From Homarus americanus (taxonomy: Eukaryota; Arthropoda; Malacostraca; Decapoda; Nephropidae): DNA of 64,000 nucleotides. Shown here in pieces: positions 31,405 to 43,379 of the stretch. The stretch's first letter is position 1; every line of letters begins with the position of its first letter. Below the pieces are notes generated by a model, which saw only the letters and a list, made by a program, of their open reading frames with translations, was not told where the DNA came from and searched no databases. The DNA is taken from assembly GCF_018991925.1 (NCBI RefSeq), contig NW_024726235.1, positions 4,506,579 to 4,570,578 on the forward strand, read 5' to 3'. Both the position numbers and the translations under genes were made by a program.

Positions 31405-32277
31405 GTGGTGACTCTCTCTCTCCCCTCTCCTCCCTCCCTTCCTCACACCCTCTCCCTCCCTCCCTCCCTCCTCCCTCCCTCCTTCCTCCCTCCCTCTCTC
31501 CCTCCACCTCCCTCCTTCCCTCCCTCCCTCCCTCCTCCACCTCTCCCTCCTTCCCTCCCTCACTCACCCTCTCCCTCCTTCCCTCCTCCTCCCTCCCTCC
31601 CTCCCTCCTTCCTCCCTTCTCCCTCTCTCCTCACCCTCTCCCTCCTTCCATCCCTCTCCCTCCCTCCCTTCCTCAATCACCCTCTCCCTCCCTCCCACCT
31701 CCTTCCTCCTTCTCCCTCTCTCTCACTCACCCTCTCCTCCTTCCCTCCCTCACCCTCCCTCCTCTCTCCTCCCCTCCCTCCCCTCTCTCCTCTCCCTCCC
31801 TTCCTCCTCCCTCCCCTCCCTCCTTCACTCCCCTCCCTCTCTCACTCACCCTCTCCTCCTTCCCTCCCTCACCTCCCTCCCTCCTCACCCCTCTCCCTCC
31901 CCTCCCTCCCTCCTTCCACTCCCTTCTCCCCTCTCTCCCTCACCCCTCTCCCTCCCCCCCTCCTCTCCCCTCCCTCCATCCCTCACTCACCCTCTCCCTC
32001 CCTCCCTCCCCTCCCCTCCTTCACTACCTTCTCCCTCTCTCCACTCCCACCCCTCTCCCTCCCTCCCTTCCCTCCCTCACCCCTCCTCCCTCCTTCCCTC
32101 CCTCTCTCCTTCCCTCCCCTCCCTTCCTCCTTCCTCCCTTCTCCCTCTCTCCTCCCCTCTCCCCTCCCTCCCTTCCCTCCCTCCCTTCCTCCTCACCCTC
32201 CCTCCCCTCACTCCCTCCCTCCCTCCCCTCCCTCCCCCCTTCCCTCCCCTCTCCCTCTCCTCTCTCCCTCATACCTA
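31405..32277. repeat. 870-bp polypyrimidine tract
   Basis: Continuous CTCCCTCC-type sequence with very few purines on the + strand. Extended frames rich in Pro/Ser/Leu or, on the other strand, Gly/Glu/Arg are artefacts. Confidence 0.92.
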
Positions 32278-32552
32278 ATATTCATCCAGGATACAACGGA
32301 TTCATTCATTTGTACTTAATCAGGGTGCGTTTGTGTATGTAAATGAGCCTGATGACTGGGAGAGAGGCAGTGTAGATGATGGGAATTAACTCGACACAGG
32401 CTGAGAGGCATAGTGTGAGAGGCAGCTGTTGTTATTGAGGTTATTGTTGATGTTATTGATGTTGTTATTTTGTTATTGTTGTTGGTGTTGTTGATATTAT
32501 TGTTGTTGTTGTTGATATTATTGTTGTTATTGATGTTGTTGTTGTTTGTTTT

Positions 32553-32554
<2 letters not shown>

Positions 32555-32599
<45 letters not shown>
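32555..32599 (+). repeat. (ATT)15 microsatellite
   Basis: Perfect ATT triplets, preceded by GTTGTTATT-type degenerate triplets from ~32430. Confidence 0.9.
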
Positions 32600-32600
<1 letters not shown>

Positions 32601-32957
32601 CGCCTGAAGAGTGGGAGAGGATGGGGGTAGTGAATAGAGGAGAGGAGAGTGAGGATAAGAGAAGGGAGAGTAAGGGTGAGAGAAAGGAGGCAAATGTGAA
32701 GGAATAAGGAGGGAAAATTCAGATAACAGGAGAGGGGAGGTGAGGGGGAGTGTGTGTGTGTGAGGGGAAAAGTAAGGTGAAATGGAGGGAAGACGGGGGA
32801 GAATGAGATACGCAATTCAATCACACAAAAATGTTTCACAGATTCAGGAAGGCTGACGGCATACATCTGAATGATTGAGGTGTTATTACAGATGGAGACG
32901 CAATGCTTTTATTTACTTCTCGATTTGTTTACATAATATGAGTTTCTGGTCGTCATG

Positions 32958-33311
32958 GCAACCACAGCAGGAGGTACAGTAAAATACAGCAACCACAGCG
33001 GGAGGTACAGTAAACTACAGCAACCACAGCAGGAGGTACAATAAAATACAGCAACCACAGCAGGAGGTACAGTAAAATACAGCAACCACAGCGGGAGGTA
33101 CATAAAATACAGCAACCACATCAGGAGGTACAGTAAATACAGCAACCACAGCAGGAGGTACAGTAAAATACAGCAACCACAGCAGGAGGTACAGTAAACT
33201 ACAGCAACCACAGCAGGAGGTACAGTAAAATACAGCAACCACAGCAGGAGGTACAGTAAAATACAGCAACCACAGCAGGAGGTACAGTAAAATACAGCAA
33301 CCACAGCGGGA
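32958..33311. repeat. 31-bp minisatellite, ~11 copies
   Basis: Unit GCAACCACAGCAGGAGGTAC plus AGTAAAATACA. Variants are few (CAGC/CGGG, AAAAT/AAACT). Confidence 0.93.
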
Positions 33312-33776
33312 ACTATAAGGGATGTTGTGTGTGTGGGGGAGGGAGTGTGTCGTTTCAGGGTATATAGATGTGTGTGTGTGTGTGTAGGTATATCATCCTC
33401 CTCCTCCTCCATCCATCCCTCCATCACTCCCTCCTCCTTCCTCATCCCCCTCCTCCGAATGGCTGATGGTATAAAACTAAAATAAATCGCACCAGAATGA
33501 CAGCTTTGGTTAGGTTAGGATTAGCTAGGGACGGACGGAAAAGAGCAATATTTAATTCACGGGTTTGACAATTTCGTAGCTGTTGTGTGTGTGTGTGTGT
33601 GGGTGTGTGGGTGTATGTAAGCAAAACAGATGAGTGTCGTTTGGGTCTTTGTCAGGGGCGTAGAAGTCAACAGAGATGGATAAGCAGAAGGTCGGCCTCT
33701 TGAACACAATGGTAAAATAACCAATATGTGTCGGTCAGTTTACAATGAATACGAGGTCGTAACTTTCAACTGATAC

Positions 33777-33778
<2 letters not shown>

Positions 33779-33841
<63 letters not shown>
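33779..33841 (+). repeat. (GT)31 microsatellite
   Basis: 63 bp of uninterrupted GT. Confidence 0.95.
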
Positions 33842-33842
<1 letters not shown>

Positions 33843-34164
33843 CCCTCCTTGTTTGGCGATATTCAAGTGGTAGCGTGGAAGGAGGAGGGAGGAGAGTGGG
33901 TATGGAGGGAGGAAGGATATAGGTTTGAAAGTGAAGAGAATATATCTCTTCAATATATCCAAAGTGAATCTGACTGCAATTTCTGTCTGTGATTGGAATC
34001 GTCTTCACTCCAGCTGACAAGTTAGGTGCTTCCTGTTCTCGTTCATCCTGGGAAATATAACGACATATCAGGATAGGAAATTAGACTCACCTGAAGATTG
34101 ACCCCCCCTCCTCAGCACCTCTCCCAGCCTCAGCCAGAAGAACTTAACCCAATGCTAACTAACC
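33842..34164. other. Spacer
   Basis: No recognised gene. Confidence 0.4.
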
Positions 34165-34167
34165 TAA

Positions 34168-34735
34168 CCTAGGGTGGTAGTCTTCCCAGGGTTCTTTCCT
34201 CCCAAGGATAATTATTCTCTCAGGGTAATTATCTCCCCAAAAGTAATCTCCCCACGGTGGTAGTCTCCCCAGGGTTCTTATCTCCCCGCGGTGGTAGTCT
34301 CCCCAGGATTCTTATCTCCTCAGGTTTTATCTCCCAGGTGGTAATCTCCCAGGTAATCTCCCAAGGTGGTAATCTCCCAGTGGTAATCTCCCAGGTGGAA
34401 TCTCCCAGGTGGTAATCTCCCCAGGGTGGTAATCTCCCCAGGGTGGTAATCTCCCGGGTGTACTCTCCCAAGGTAATCTCCAAGGTGGTAATCTCCCCAG
34501 GGGGTAATCTCCCGGTGTACTCTGGTGGTAATCTCCCAAGGTGTTAATCTCGGGCGTAATCTCCCCAGGGTGGTACTCTCCAAGGTGGCAATCTCCCAAG
34601 GTGGTAATCTCCCAGGGTGGTAATCTAGGTGGTAATCTCCCCAGTGTTCTTATCTCCCAGGGTGGTAATCTCCCCAGGGTGGTAATCTCCCCAAGGTGGT
34701 AATCTCCCCAGGGTGGTAATCTCCCCAGGGTCACA
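34168..34735. repeat. ~17-bp minisatellite
   Basis: Unit about GGTGGTAATCTCCCCAG with frequent small deletions, ~30 copies. Confidence 0.88.
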
Positions 34736-34838
34736 TTAGTTACCGTGGTGTCTCTTCCTCCACCAAAACCACCGAATTTATTGAGATACAACTCGGGAGA
34801 CTGATAATAAATCCTTCTTTGTTGGGGGCCTTGTGTGT

Positions 34839-35191
34839 CGGCTGTTGTTTACGTCTGTTGTCTGTGTCCTGGCTGTTGTTTACGTCTGTTGTCTGTGTCC
34901 TGGCTGTTGTTTACATCTGTTGTCTGTGTCTGGCTGTTGTTTACGTCTGTTGTCTGTGTCCTGGCTGTTGTTTATCTGTTGTCTGTGTCTGGCTGTTGTT
35001 TACGTCTGTTGTCTGTGTCCTGGCTGTTGTTTACGTCTGTTGTCTGTCCTGGCTGTTGTTTCGTCTGTTGTTTGTGTCTGGCTGTTGTTCCTCCTGTTGT
35101 CTGTGTCCTGGCTGTTGTTTACGTCTGTTGTCTGTGTCCTGGCTGTTGTTACGTCTGTTGTCTGTGTCTGGCTGTTGTTTACGTCTGTTGT
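34839..35191. repeat. 31-bp minisatellite, ~11 copies
   Basis: Unit GGCTGTTGTTTACGTCTGTT plus GTCTGTGTCCT. Some copies lack 1-3 bases. Unrelated in sequence to the 31-bp repeat at 32958. Confidence 0.92.
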
Positions 35192-35210
35192 CCTATATAG
35201 TTTTAGAGAC

Positions 35211-35512
35211 AGTGGGTGGGAGGGTGAACAGTGGGGTGGAGACAGTGGGGCGGGAGACAGGTGGGAGGAGAGAGTAGGGCGGGAGGACAGTGGGGCGGAG
35301 ACGGTGGGGTGAGGTGGGGCGGGAGGGCAGTAGGGAGGGAGGGAAGAACAGTGGGGCAGGGAGACAGTGGTGGGAGGAGACAGTGGGCAGGAGACAGTGG
35401 GGTGGGAGGAGACAGTAGGGCGGGGAGACAGTAGGGCAGGAGGAGACAGTGGGGGCGGGAGACGAGGGGCAGGAGGGCAGGGGAGACAGTAGGGCGGGAG
35501 GGCAGTGGGGTG
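35211..35512. repeat. Purine-rich ~18-bp minisatellite
   Basis: Unit about GGGAGACAGTGGGGCGGGA, degenerate. Confidence 0.82.
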
Positions 35513-36099
35513 AGTATAATCATGACAGACGACTACCAACATTCACTCAAATGGGTCACCCTCCGTGAGATAGGTGTCGTGAGGGAGAGAGACAGAGAGA
35601 TAGAAACGGAAGGGAGATGGAGAGACAGAGGAGAATGGGGAATGGGAGAAGCAGAGATGAGAGGGCGAGATGGAAGAAGGAGCTGGACTATCTAAGAAGC
35701 AAAAAGTTGTCAGGACTTAGATCCTTCTCCTGTAAGTTAAGGTGGCTGATACGACTACCTCATGACCTGCATACATACCTGTGGATGTATGTATGTTATG
35801 TATGTATGTATGCGTTTGTGGGTTGTATGTGTGGGTGGGGGTAGTGTGGGTGTGTGTGTAGGGGGCGGAGGGGGAGCGTTAATGAGTCGACAATGACGCA
35901 CTGCCTCCAAGCGTGAGCATGTCCCTGTGGCTCTAATACCATCTGGCAGCTGGTGGTGTGTTGTTAGGTGGCTCATTATTCTTGTTGGGTCGTGCTGTAC
36001 TTTCCTTCCCCCCCCATGACATCCCCTGACCATCACGTTTGAGGAAATCTACTAACGATGGGGCGATGTGGAGTGTGTCGAGTTCGTGAGGACTATTTC
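35513..36099. other. Spacer with low-complexity patches
   Basis: A GTATGTAT patch at 35785-35815 and a GTGTGGGTGG patch after it. No gene seen. Confidence 0.4.
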
Positions 36100-36300
36100 C
36101 GGACTAGTAGCCTTTACGGACTAGTAGCCTTCATTAGTAGCCTTCGGACTAGTAGCCTTTCCGGACTAGTAGCCTTTCTGATTAGTAGCCTTTCCGGACT
36201 AGTAGCCTTTCCGGACTAGTAGCCTTTACGGACAAGTAGCCATCACGAACTAGTAGCCATTCCGGACTAATAGCCATTCTGAACTAGTAGGGTTCTGAAC
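36100..36300. repeat. ~16-bp minisatellite containing ACTAGT
   Basis: Unit about CGGACTAGTAGCCTTTC, roughly 12 copies. Each intact unit holds the palindrome ACTAGT. Confidence 0.88.
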
Positions 36301-36374
36301 CAGTGACCAAAAGGAAGAAAACTAAAAATACGGCTCAAATGTCGAAAATGACGAAAATGATTCCGGGACTTTGA

Positions 36375-36775
36375 AACCTTCCATATCAGGATAGGTTAAA
36401 GAAACTTAACTTGCATTCCCTAGAAAGACGAAGAGTGCGGGGAGATATGATAGAAGTATTTAAGTGGGTGAAAGGAATCAATAAAGGGGATATAGATAAA
36501 GTTCTTATATTATCCGAGCAGGATAGGACCGGAGCAACGGATTTAAGTTGATAAGTTTAGGTTTAGGAGGAGATAGGAAGAAACTGGTTCACAAATAGGG
36601 TGATGGACGAGTGGAACAAGCTTAGCAACTTTGTAGTAAGTGCGGAACTCTGGAAAGTTTCAAAAGGAGCTGGACTGATTCATGGATGATAGAGAGTGGT
36701 AGTAACTCCGACAGGAGCTGCCAGGCACAGGCCAACCAGCCTATTGCAGACTCCTTATTTTCTTATGTTCTTCTG
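36375..36775 (+). pseudogene. Second LINE 3' fragment, frameshifted
   Basis: From 36378 the frame reads LPYQDRLKKLNLHSLERRRV, then RGDMIEVFKWVKGINKGDID and a stop. Homology resumes in another frame with NWFTNRVMDEWNKLSNFVVS. These are the conserved C-terminal blocks of CR1/Jockey-type ORF2, as in the fragment at 16391. The 3' untranslated part ends near TTATTTTCTTATGTTCTT. Dead copy, 5' truncated. Confidence 0.8.
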
Positions 36776-36982
36776 TAACCTAACCTAACCCACACCACCG
36801 TACACATAAAGTCCAAACTATTATACACACACACACACACACACACACACATTATCTCATCCTATTACGAACTTGAGGGCGTTAATTACTCTCTCCCTTC
36901 CGCCGTAATGTTGGTTCCGTGTCGCTGTTGGACGGATGTTGGTTGGTTTCCATGACCAAGATCTTGTAGTACAGGTCTTCCC

Positions 36983-36984
<2 letters not shown>

Positions 36985-37032
<48 letters not shown>
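36985..37032 (+). repeat. (GT)n microsatellite
   Basis: About 24 GT units. A CA run of ~13 units lies at 36825-36850. Confidence 0.9.
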
Positions 37033-37035
<3 letters not shown>

Positions 37036-38250
37036 TAGATATTTTCAACCTAATGTTTCTTTTTCGTCCGTGGTATTGTACGTCGTCCGTCTGTCCGTGG
37101 TTCTGGTGTAATTTATAAGCCCCATCCTCCCTACGTACACTGGGTTATGTACGAGTGGTTTACTCTTTAGAAGTGAGTCAGATATACAAGTAGAGAGAGA
37201 GAGAGAGAGAGAGAAGTAACAGGGTAGGTTTACTGTGTCTCGTCCTTGATCTATGTCTCTCTCTCTCTCGTGTATCTATCCATCCATCTACCCACCCACC
37301 GCCACAGTCCCACCACACCACCACCACCACACCATACCACTCTACCACAGTCACACCTCCTACCACTACCAACACCACCACAACACAATCACAGCGCCCA
37401 CAACCACCACCACCACCTTACCACCACTACCACAGAGATATTACCTTCTAAATCACCAATTAACGACAACACACCTGATTAACGACACAAGTTGGTTAAT
37501 TAATAAAAGATGAACGAGAGGTAAGTCGAGGTTAATTACAGAAGGATAATAACGATAAGGTGGTTAATTTTTTATTTTTTTGGTTGAGGTTATAGGATAT
37601 TGGTGAATGTGACCTGACTTGACCTGTAATGACCTGGCTTGATATAAACTGACCTTGATTGCAGTTATCGATATAGGGGTTGAGGTAATGAGTTGGTGGA
37701 GATGTGACTTGACCTGATCTGATCTAATCTGACGTGACCAAACCTAACTAAACCTGACCTGAGCTGACTGACTTGACCTGAACTGACCTAACCTAACCTG
37801 ACCTGGCTTGCGGTAATGAATTGGTGATGATGTGACTTGATCTGACCTAACCTGACTTAAACTAACCGAGCCAGGTAAAGCTATTTGTGAACTACGAGTC
37901 AGGTCAAAGTGTTAAATGTTTCCAGGTTCCTGTACAAACTAGTGGAGGAGCCATTGAATATAACATGACCCCAGGCCAAAGTTCAGAGTGTATGACCTAT
38001 TGACCTCTCTTCTCTCTTTTCTTTCTTTCTTTCTTTCTTTCTTTCTCTTTCTGTCTGACTCTCTCTTCTTTCCTCTGCTATACGCTGGGTGTCTGCTGAG
38101 CCATCCTCTCCTCCCTCTCCTGGCTCGGGGATGGTAGTCGTGTCCTTTGAGGCTTAACAGGTACAGCAGAGAGAAGGACCTCACCTGGTTTTCCACTCAG
38201 GTAAACTCAATCAACGGGATGACCATGTGAATCACGATACAGGTGAAGGT
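37033..38250. other. Gene-free spacer with CCAC and TGACC-type repeats
   Basis: Holds (GA)n at 37194-37215, a CCACCACCA-rich stretch (37310-37440), degenerate TGACCTGACTTGACC units at 37600-37870 mixing CCTGA and CCTAA, and (CTTT)n at 38020-38050. Confidence 0.5.
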
Positions 38251-40091
38251 GTATTGTTGTACTTGATGTATTGAGGGTTGTTGTTGTACTTGATGTATTG
38301 AGGGTTATTGTTGTACGTGATGTATTGAGGGTTATTGTTGTACGTGATGTATTGAGGTTATTGTTGTACGATGTTGAGGTTATTGTTGTACGATGTTTGA
38401 GGGTTATTGTTGTACGTGATGTATTGAGGGTTGTTGTACGTGATGTATTGAGGGTTATTGTTGTACGTGATGTATTGAGGTTATTGTTGTACGTGATGTA
38501 TTGAGGTCATTGTTGTACTGATGTATTGAGGGTTATTGTTGTACGTGATGTATTGAGGGTTATTGTTGTACGTGATGTATTGAGGTTATTGTTGTACGTG
38601 ATGTATTGAGGGCATTGTTGTACGATGTATTGAGGGTTATTGTTGTACGTGATGTATTGAGGGTTATTGTTTACGTGATGTATTGAGGGTTATTGTACGT
38701 GATGTATTGAGGGTTATTGTTGTACGTGATGTATTGAGGTTATTGTTGTGTGATGTGTTGAGGGTTATTGTTGTACGATGTATTGAGGGTTATTGTTGTA
38801 CGATGTATTGAGGGTTATTGTTGTACGTGATGTATTGAGGGTTATTGTTGTACGTGATGTATTGAGGGTTATTGTTGTACGTGATGTGTTGAGGGTTATT
38901 GTTGTACGATGTATTGAGGGTTATTGTTGTACGTGATGTATTGAGGTTATTGTTGTACGTGATGTATTGAGGGTTATTGTTGTACGTGATGTATTGAGGT
39001 TGTTATTGTACGTGATGTATTGAGGGTTATTGTTGTACGATGTATTGAGGGTTGTTGTTGTACGTGATGTATTGAGGGTTATTGTTGTACGATGATTGAG
39101 GGTTGTTGTACGATGTATTGAGGGTTATTGTTGTACGTGATGTATTGAGGTTATTTTGTACGTGATGTATTGAGGGTTATTGTTGTACGTGATGTATTGA
39201 GGGTTATTGTTGTACGTGATGTATTGAGGGTTGTTGTTGTACGTGATGTATTGAGGGTTGTTGTTGTACGTGATGTAGGTTATTGTTGTACGTGATGTAT
39301 TGAGGGTTATTGTTGATGTGATGTATTGAGGGTTATTGTTGTACGGAATTGGGTTATTGTTGTCGATGTATTGAGGGTTGTTGTACGTGATGTATTGAGG
39401 GTTATTGTTGTACGTGATGTATTGAGGGTTATTGTTGTACTGATGTATTGAGGGTTATTGTTGTACGTGATGTATTGAGGGTTATTGTTGTACGATGTAT
39501 TGAGGGTTATTGTTGTACGTGATGTATTTAAGGTTGGTTAACTTGATGTATTGAGGGTTATTGTTTTATGTGAATTGAGGGTTGTTGTTGTACGTGATGT
39601 ATTGAGGGTGTTATGTGATGTATTGAGGGTTATTGTTGTACGTGATGTATTGAGGGTTATTGTTGTACGTGATGTATTGAGGGTTATTGTTGTACGATGT
39701 ATTGAGGTTATTGTTGTACGTGATGTATTGAGGTTATTGTTGTACTGATGTATTGAGGGTTATTGTTGTACGTGATGTATTGAGGGTTGTTGTTGTACGT
39801 GATGTATTGAGGGTTATTGTTGTACGTGATGTATTGAAGGTTATTGTTGTACGTGATGTATTGAGGGTTGTTGTTGTACGTGATGTATTGAGGTTATTGT
39901 TGTAGATGTATTGAGGGTTATTGTTGTACGTGATGTATTGAGGGTTATTGTTGTACGATGTATTGAGGGTTATTGTTGTACGTGATGTATTGAGGGTTAT
40001 TGTTGTACGGATATTGAGGGTTGTTGTTGTACGTAATGTATTGAGGGTTATTGTTGTACGTGTACTTGATGGTTATTGTTGTACTTGGATA
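38251..40091. repeat. Long 27-bp minisatellite, ~70 copies, 1.84 kb
   Basis: Unit TTGTACGTGATGTATTGAGG plus GTTATTG, with 23-26-bp length variants lacking GT in ACGTGATG or one G of GAGGG. GTTGTTG replaces GTTATTG in some units. Longest minisatellite in the window. Confidence 0.95.
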
Positions 40092-40189
40092 CTATTCGAT
40101 GTTACTTAAGGATATATATTAGTAATTTAATAACGACTTCATATTACTAGTAGTTATATATAACATAATAATAATGGATGGCCGGCCCT

Positions 40190-40503
40190 AAGGTCACCTA
40201 GGCGTGAATTTGTTTAAGGTGTAGAAGCTGTCGCCAACACAACAACCACACCCTAAGTTAACGAGTTGCATGACCCAGTGTCAAGGAATAGTCCGAGAAG
40301 ACTGGACAGCTCGCCAACTGCACCGGCTAACCATTACCCGGAACGCGATCCGCAAATCGATTAAAATCCAGGTGCCCAATTACTGCTGGGTAGACAGAGG
40401 CAAATGGCGTAAAGAAACTTGCCCATAGTTCACCCTGCCCGAGGATCAAACCCGAGTCCGCTCGCTTGCGAGGCGAGAATGGTGACCATTACACCACAGG
40501 TTA
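40190..40503 (-). mobile_element. tRNA-Ala(CGC)-derived SINE, copy 3
   Basis: On the minus strand the 5' end at ~40503 has a tRNA-like head: A-box-like TGGTGTAATGGTCACC, anticodon stem CTCGC/GCGAG around CTCGCAA (anticodon at 40468-40470) and B-box-like GGTTTGATCC (40443-40452). The body follows, with ACCCAGCAGTAATTGGGCAC. The anticodon loop is the same as in the copy at 25896. The body runs to about 40190 without a clear A-tail. Confidence 0.65.
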
Positions 40504-40515
40504 TAAACATTTTAG

Positions 40516-40522
<7 letters not shown>

Positions 40523-40565
<43 letters not shown>
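40523..40565 (+). repeat. (CA)n microsatellite
   Basis: About 21 CA units next to the 5' end of SINE copy 3. Confidence 0.9.
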
Positions 40566-40568
<3 letters not shown>

Positions 40569-40599
40569 TGAAAACTACTTAGGAAATATTGCAAGCTGA

Positions 40600-40850
40600 G
40601 AAGAATCTTTCACTTTCTTCTCTCTTGAGAAACAGAAGAAGGGAAGAATCTCAAATTATTTCTTCTTGAAAGATAAGTAGGAAAAATCTCTCACCTTTTC
40701 ACTTTTGAGAGAAAAGAAAGGAAAAATCTCATTTTTATCCTCCTTGAGAGACACTGAGAAACAGAGACAGAAGGAAAAAATATCACGTTTTTTCCTCTTG
40801 AAAGATAAAAAGGAAAAAAATCTCTCACTTTTCCCTTCTTGAGACAATGC
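40600..40850. repeat. Degenerate ~60-70-bp tandem repeat
   Basis: Recurring blocks of TCTCACTTTTC...CTTGAGA followed by AAGGAAAAATCTC, about four copies, strongly diverged. Confidence 0.6.
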
Positions 40851-42080
40851 GCTTGTGACCCCCCATCTGGCAGGCTTCTCACAGCGACCTCGTCTCACCC
40901 ATTATTGCCGATGGGGAAGTTCCTCCTCATTCACTTAATTGATATCTCGATTTTCTCTTCTTTTCCTCCCTTCTAAATCACAGTCAATAGTGGATAGTCT
41001 TCTCTGGGGATAGTCTACTCTCAGGATAGTTTTTTTGTGGATAGTATACTCTGTGGATAGTCTTTTGGGGATAGTCTTTTGTGGATAACCTTTCGTGAGG
41101 AAAGTTTTTTGTGAATAGTCTAAGGATATCTGTTAGGAATAGTCTGAGATCTCTATTAATAGTATTTACTAATTCTACGTTTTATCTAGTTCTACTTTTT
41201 CTGAATAGTCTATAGGGGGTTTACTGAGACTATTTCCTATTACTAGTACTGTATGTAAACTATTCTTGTTGTTAGTTATTTTATGAATATTTTGTTGGTT
41301 ATAAATATTTTAATGGCGTTGGATTTCCTTAGTCAATTTGTTTTTTTATCAATTATTATTAGTATTATTTTCTACGTCCACTGGCCATTTAACCTTATCT
41401 TAATTGTCTCTGGGTGTTAGTTTCCTTAAATGATGTTAATTTAACCCCAGACAACGATTTTATGTCATACTGATAAGGTTAATTTGATCACGTGGTTTGT
41501 TTTTAACAGTTTGGGTCAATTTCGTGTTTTATCAAGTTTCTCCCAAAACTTAATAATTTAACCCCGTTTTCTTCTTCATTTTTTAACTTCTCAGCCACAA
41601 AGTTTTCTAGGAACACTTCTCCAAAACCACTTAACTAATCTTTATGAAAGTTTTGTGTGATTATGCATTTTGATGAGACGATATTCAGAGCATCAACCAA
41701 TTTGCTCAAACATTGATATCTTCGTGGAAAAATGCGATTAGTTTTTACCTGCTGAAAAATGATGAACTTTTTTTTCGGGAGGGGGGAGCTTAATTCCGTT
41801 TTTTCTTTTAAACTAAAGGGGAAACTTCTGTATTTCCAAGCAGTCACAATTTCTTGCTAATCCTAAGTTATTTCCTTCTTATGTGAGATTAATTAAGTAT
41901 CTGTAGGTTGTCAGGCCACACAACGTCTAATTTCTCTCGTTTATACGCCAGCAGGAGTATTTTCTGCAGCCTTATCTACGACACTGGAGTATTGGAACCT
42001 AACTCACGCCAGATAGCTGATCTAATTTTACTCATATTAAATGTAAGCCAACAATTTTCCCTTCAGAACTGCGAAAGTTA
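40851..42080. other. AT-rich spacer
   Basis: GGATAGTCTT-type degenerate repeats at 40990-41110. Otherwise no gene or repeat recognised. Confidence 0.4.
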
Positions 42081-42099
42081 AAGTGGATGGCACGAGGGC

Positions 42100-42220
42100 G
42101 AGTTGTGGAGGCCAGGGACGGTGGTGTGGAGGTATGGAGGTCAGGGACTGTGGTGTGGAGGTGTGGAGGCCAGAGGCTGTGGTTTGGAGGTATAGAGGCC
42201 AGGGACTGTGGTGTGGACTC
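42100..42220. repeat. ~33-bp minisatellite, ~4 copies
   Basis: Unit about GGGACTGTGGTGTGGAGGT followed by ATGGAGGTCA, followed by a short CT run and a pyrimidine-rich region to ~42480. Confidence 0.75.
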
Positions 42221-42579
42221 TCTCTCTCTCTCCTACACATTATCTTTCCTCTATTTCCATACCTTCCTTCTTCCTTCCCTACTTCCCTCCCTTACCCTCC
42301 ATCCTCCTTCCCTACCTCCCTCTACCTCCCATCACCTCACCCTCCCTTTCTGTTTCTCTAATTCCTTTTCCTCCCTTCCTCCTCTTCTAACCATCTTCCC
42401 TTCCTTTCTCCCTCCCTTACCTCCATCCTCCCTCTCCCTTAAACCCACTTCCTTCCCTTCTCTCCTCCCTCCCGCCCTCCAGGCCTCAGCAGCAGTAGGG
42501 AGAGAAGGTGTAATCATCGTGCGCTGGGCTCAAGGGAATCTCTTAAATTCCATTATTCTCACACACTCGGGAATAAGTA

Positions 42580-42725
42580 AGAGTAGGTCGAGTCAGTTAG
42601 GTCGATGAGTCCCTACAGGTCGAGTCAGTTAGGTCGATGAGTCTCTACAGGTCGAGTCAGTGAGGTCGACAAGTCCCTACAGGTCGAGTCAGTTTGGTCG
42701 ATTGAGTTCCTACAGGTCGAATCAT
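42580..42725. repeat. 32-bp minisatellite, ~4.5 copies
   Basis: Unit AGGTCGAGTCAGTTAGGTCG plus ATGAGTCCCTAC. Contains two internal GTCGA sub-repeats. Confidence 0.88.
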
Positions 42726-42744
42726 TGTACTGGCTGGGTATGAC

Positions 42745-42920
42745 ACAGAGCTTGGCTGGGTGTGACACAGAACGGGTGTGAACACAGAGCGGGTGTGACA
42801 TAGAGCGGGCGTGACACAGAGCAGGTGTGACATAGAGCGGGCGTGACACAGAGCGGGCGTGACACAGAGCGAGTGTAACACAGAGCGAGTGTAACACAGA
42901 GCAGGTGTAACACAGAGCCT
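42745..42920. repeat. ~16-bp minisatellite, ~11 copies
   Basis: Unit about GTGACACAGAGCGGGC with GCGAGT and GCAGGT variants. Confidence 0.88.
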
Positions 42921-43017
42921 GGTGGGCCAAGCCGTCAAACACACCCAAACTTGCCTCTGAATTACCTACTTGATGCCGGTGTCCCTCACTCGTTGTGGTG
43001 AGGGGGTGGTGGGATCT

Positions 43018-43310
43018 CTCCTCCTCCTCCTCCTCCTCCTCCTCCTCCATCTCCTCCTCCTCCTCCTCCTCCTTCTCCCTCCTCTTCCTCCTTCCCTCTC
43101 TGTGTTTCTCTCACCAGCTTACTCCTCTCACCTCCCTTCTTACTCATACCCTTCCTCCCTCTCTTCCTCTCCCTCTCTAGTCCAGCCTCTGTCTCCCTAC
43201 TATTTACCCTTCCTCCTTTCTTTCCCTCTCCCTCTCCTTCCCTCCCCCTCTCCTAATTCCTATCTTTCTCTCCCTTCCATTCCCTCCCTCCCTCCCTGCA
43301 GACACCGAGC
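43018..43310. repeat. (CTC)n triplets grading into polypyrimidine tract
   Basis: Near-perfect CTC triplets to ~43075, then mixed pyrimidines. Confidence 0.8.
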
Positions 43311-43379
43311 GGCCCTGGTCACTGATCCACTAATCTTAAAGAGAACTGATGATCGAACACCGTGATAGAGTTTTTCACA

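Noticed and set aside
31405..32319. 304-codon Pro/Ser/Leu-rich frame
   Set aside because: Polypyrimidine tract, no domain, no splice or start context.
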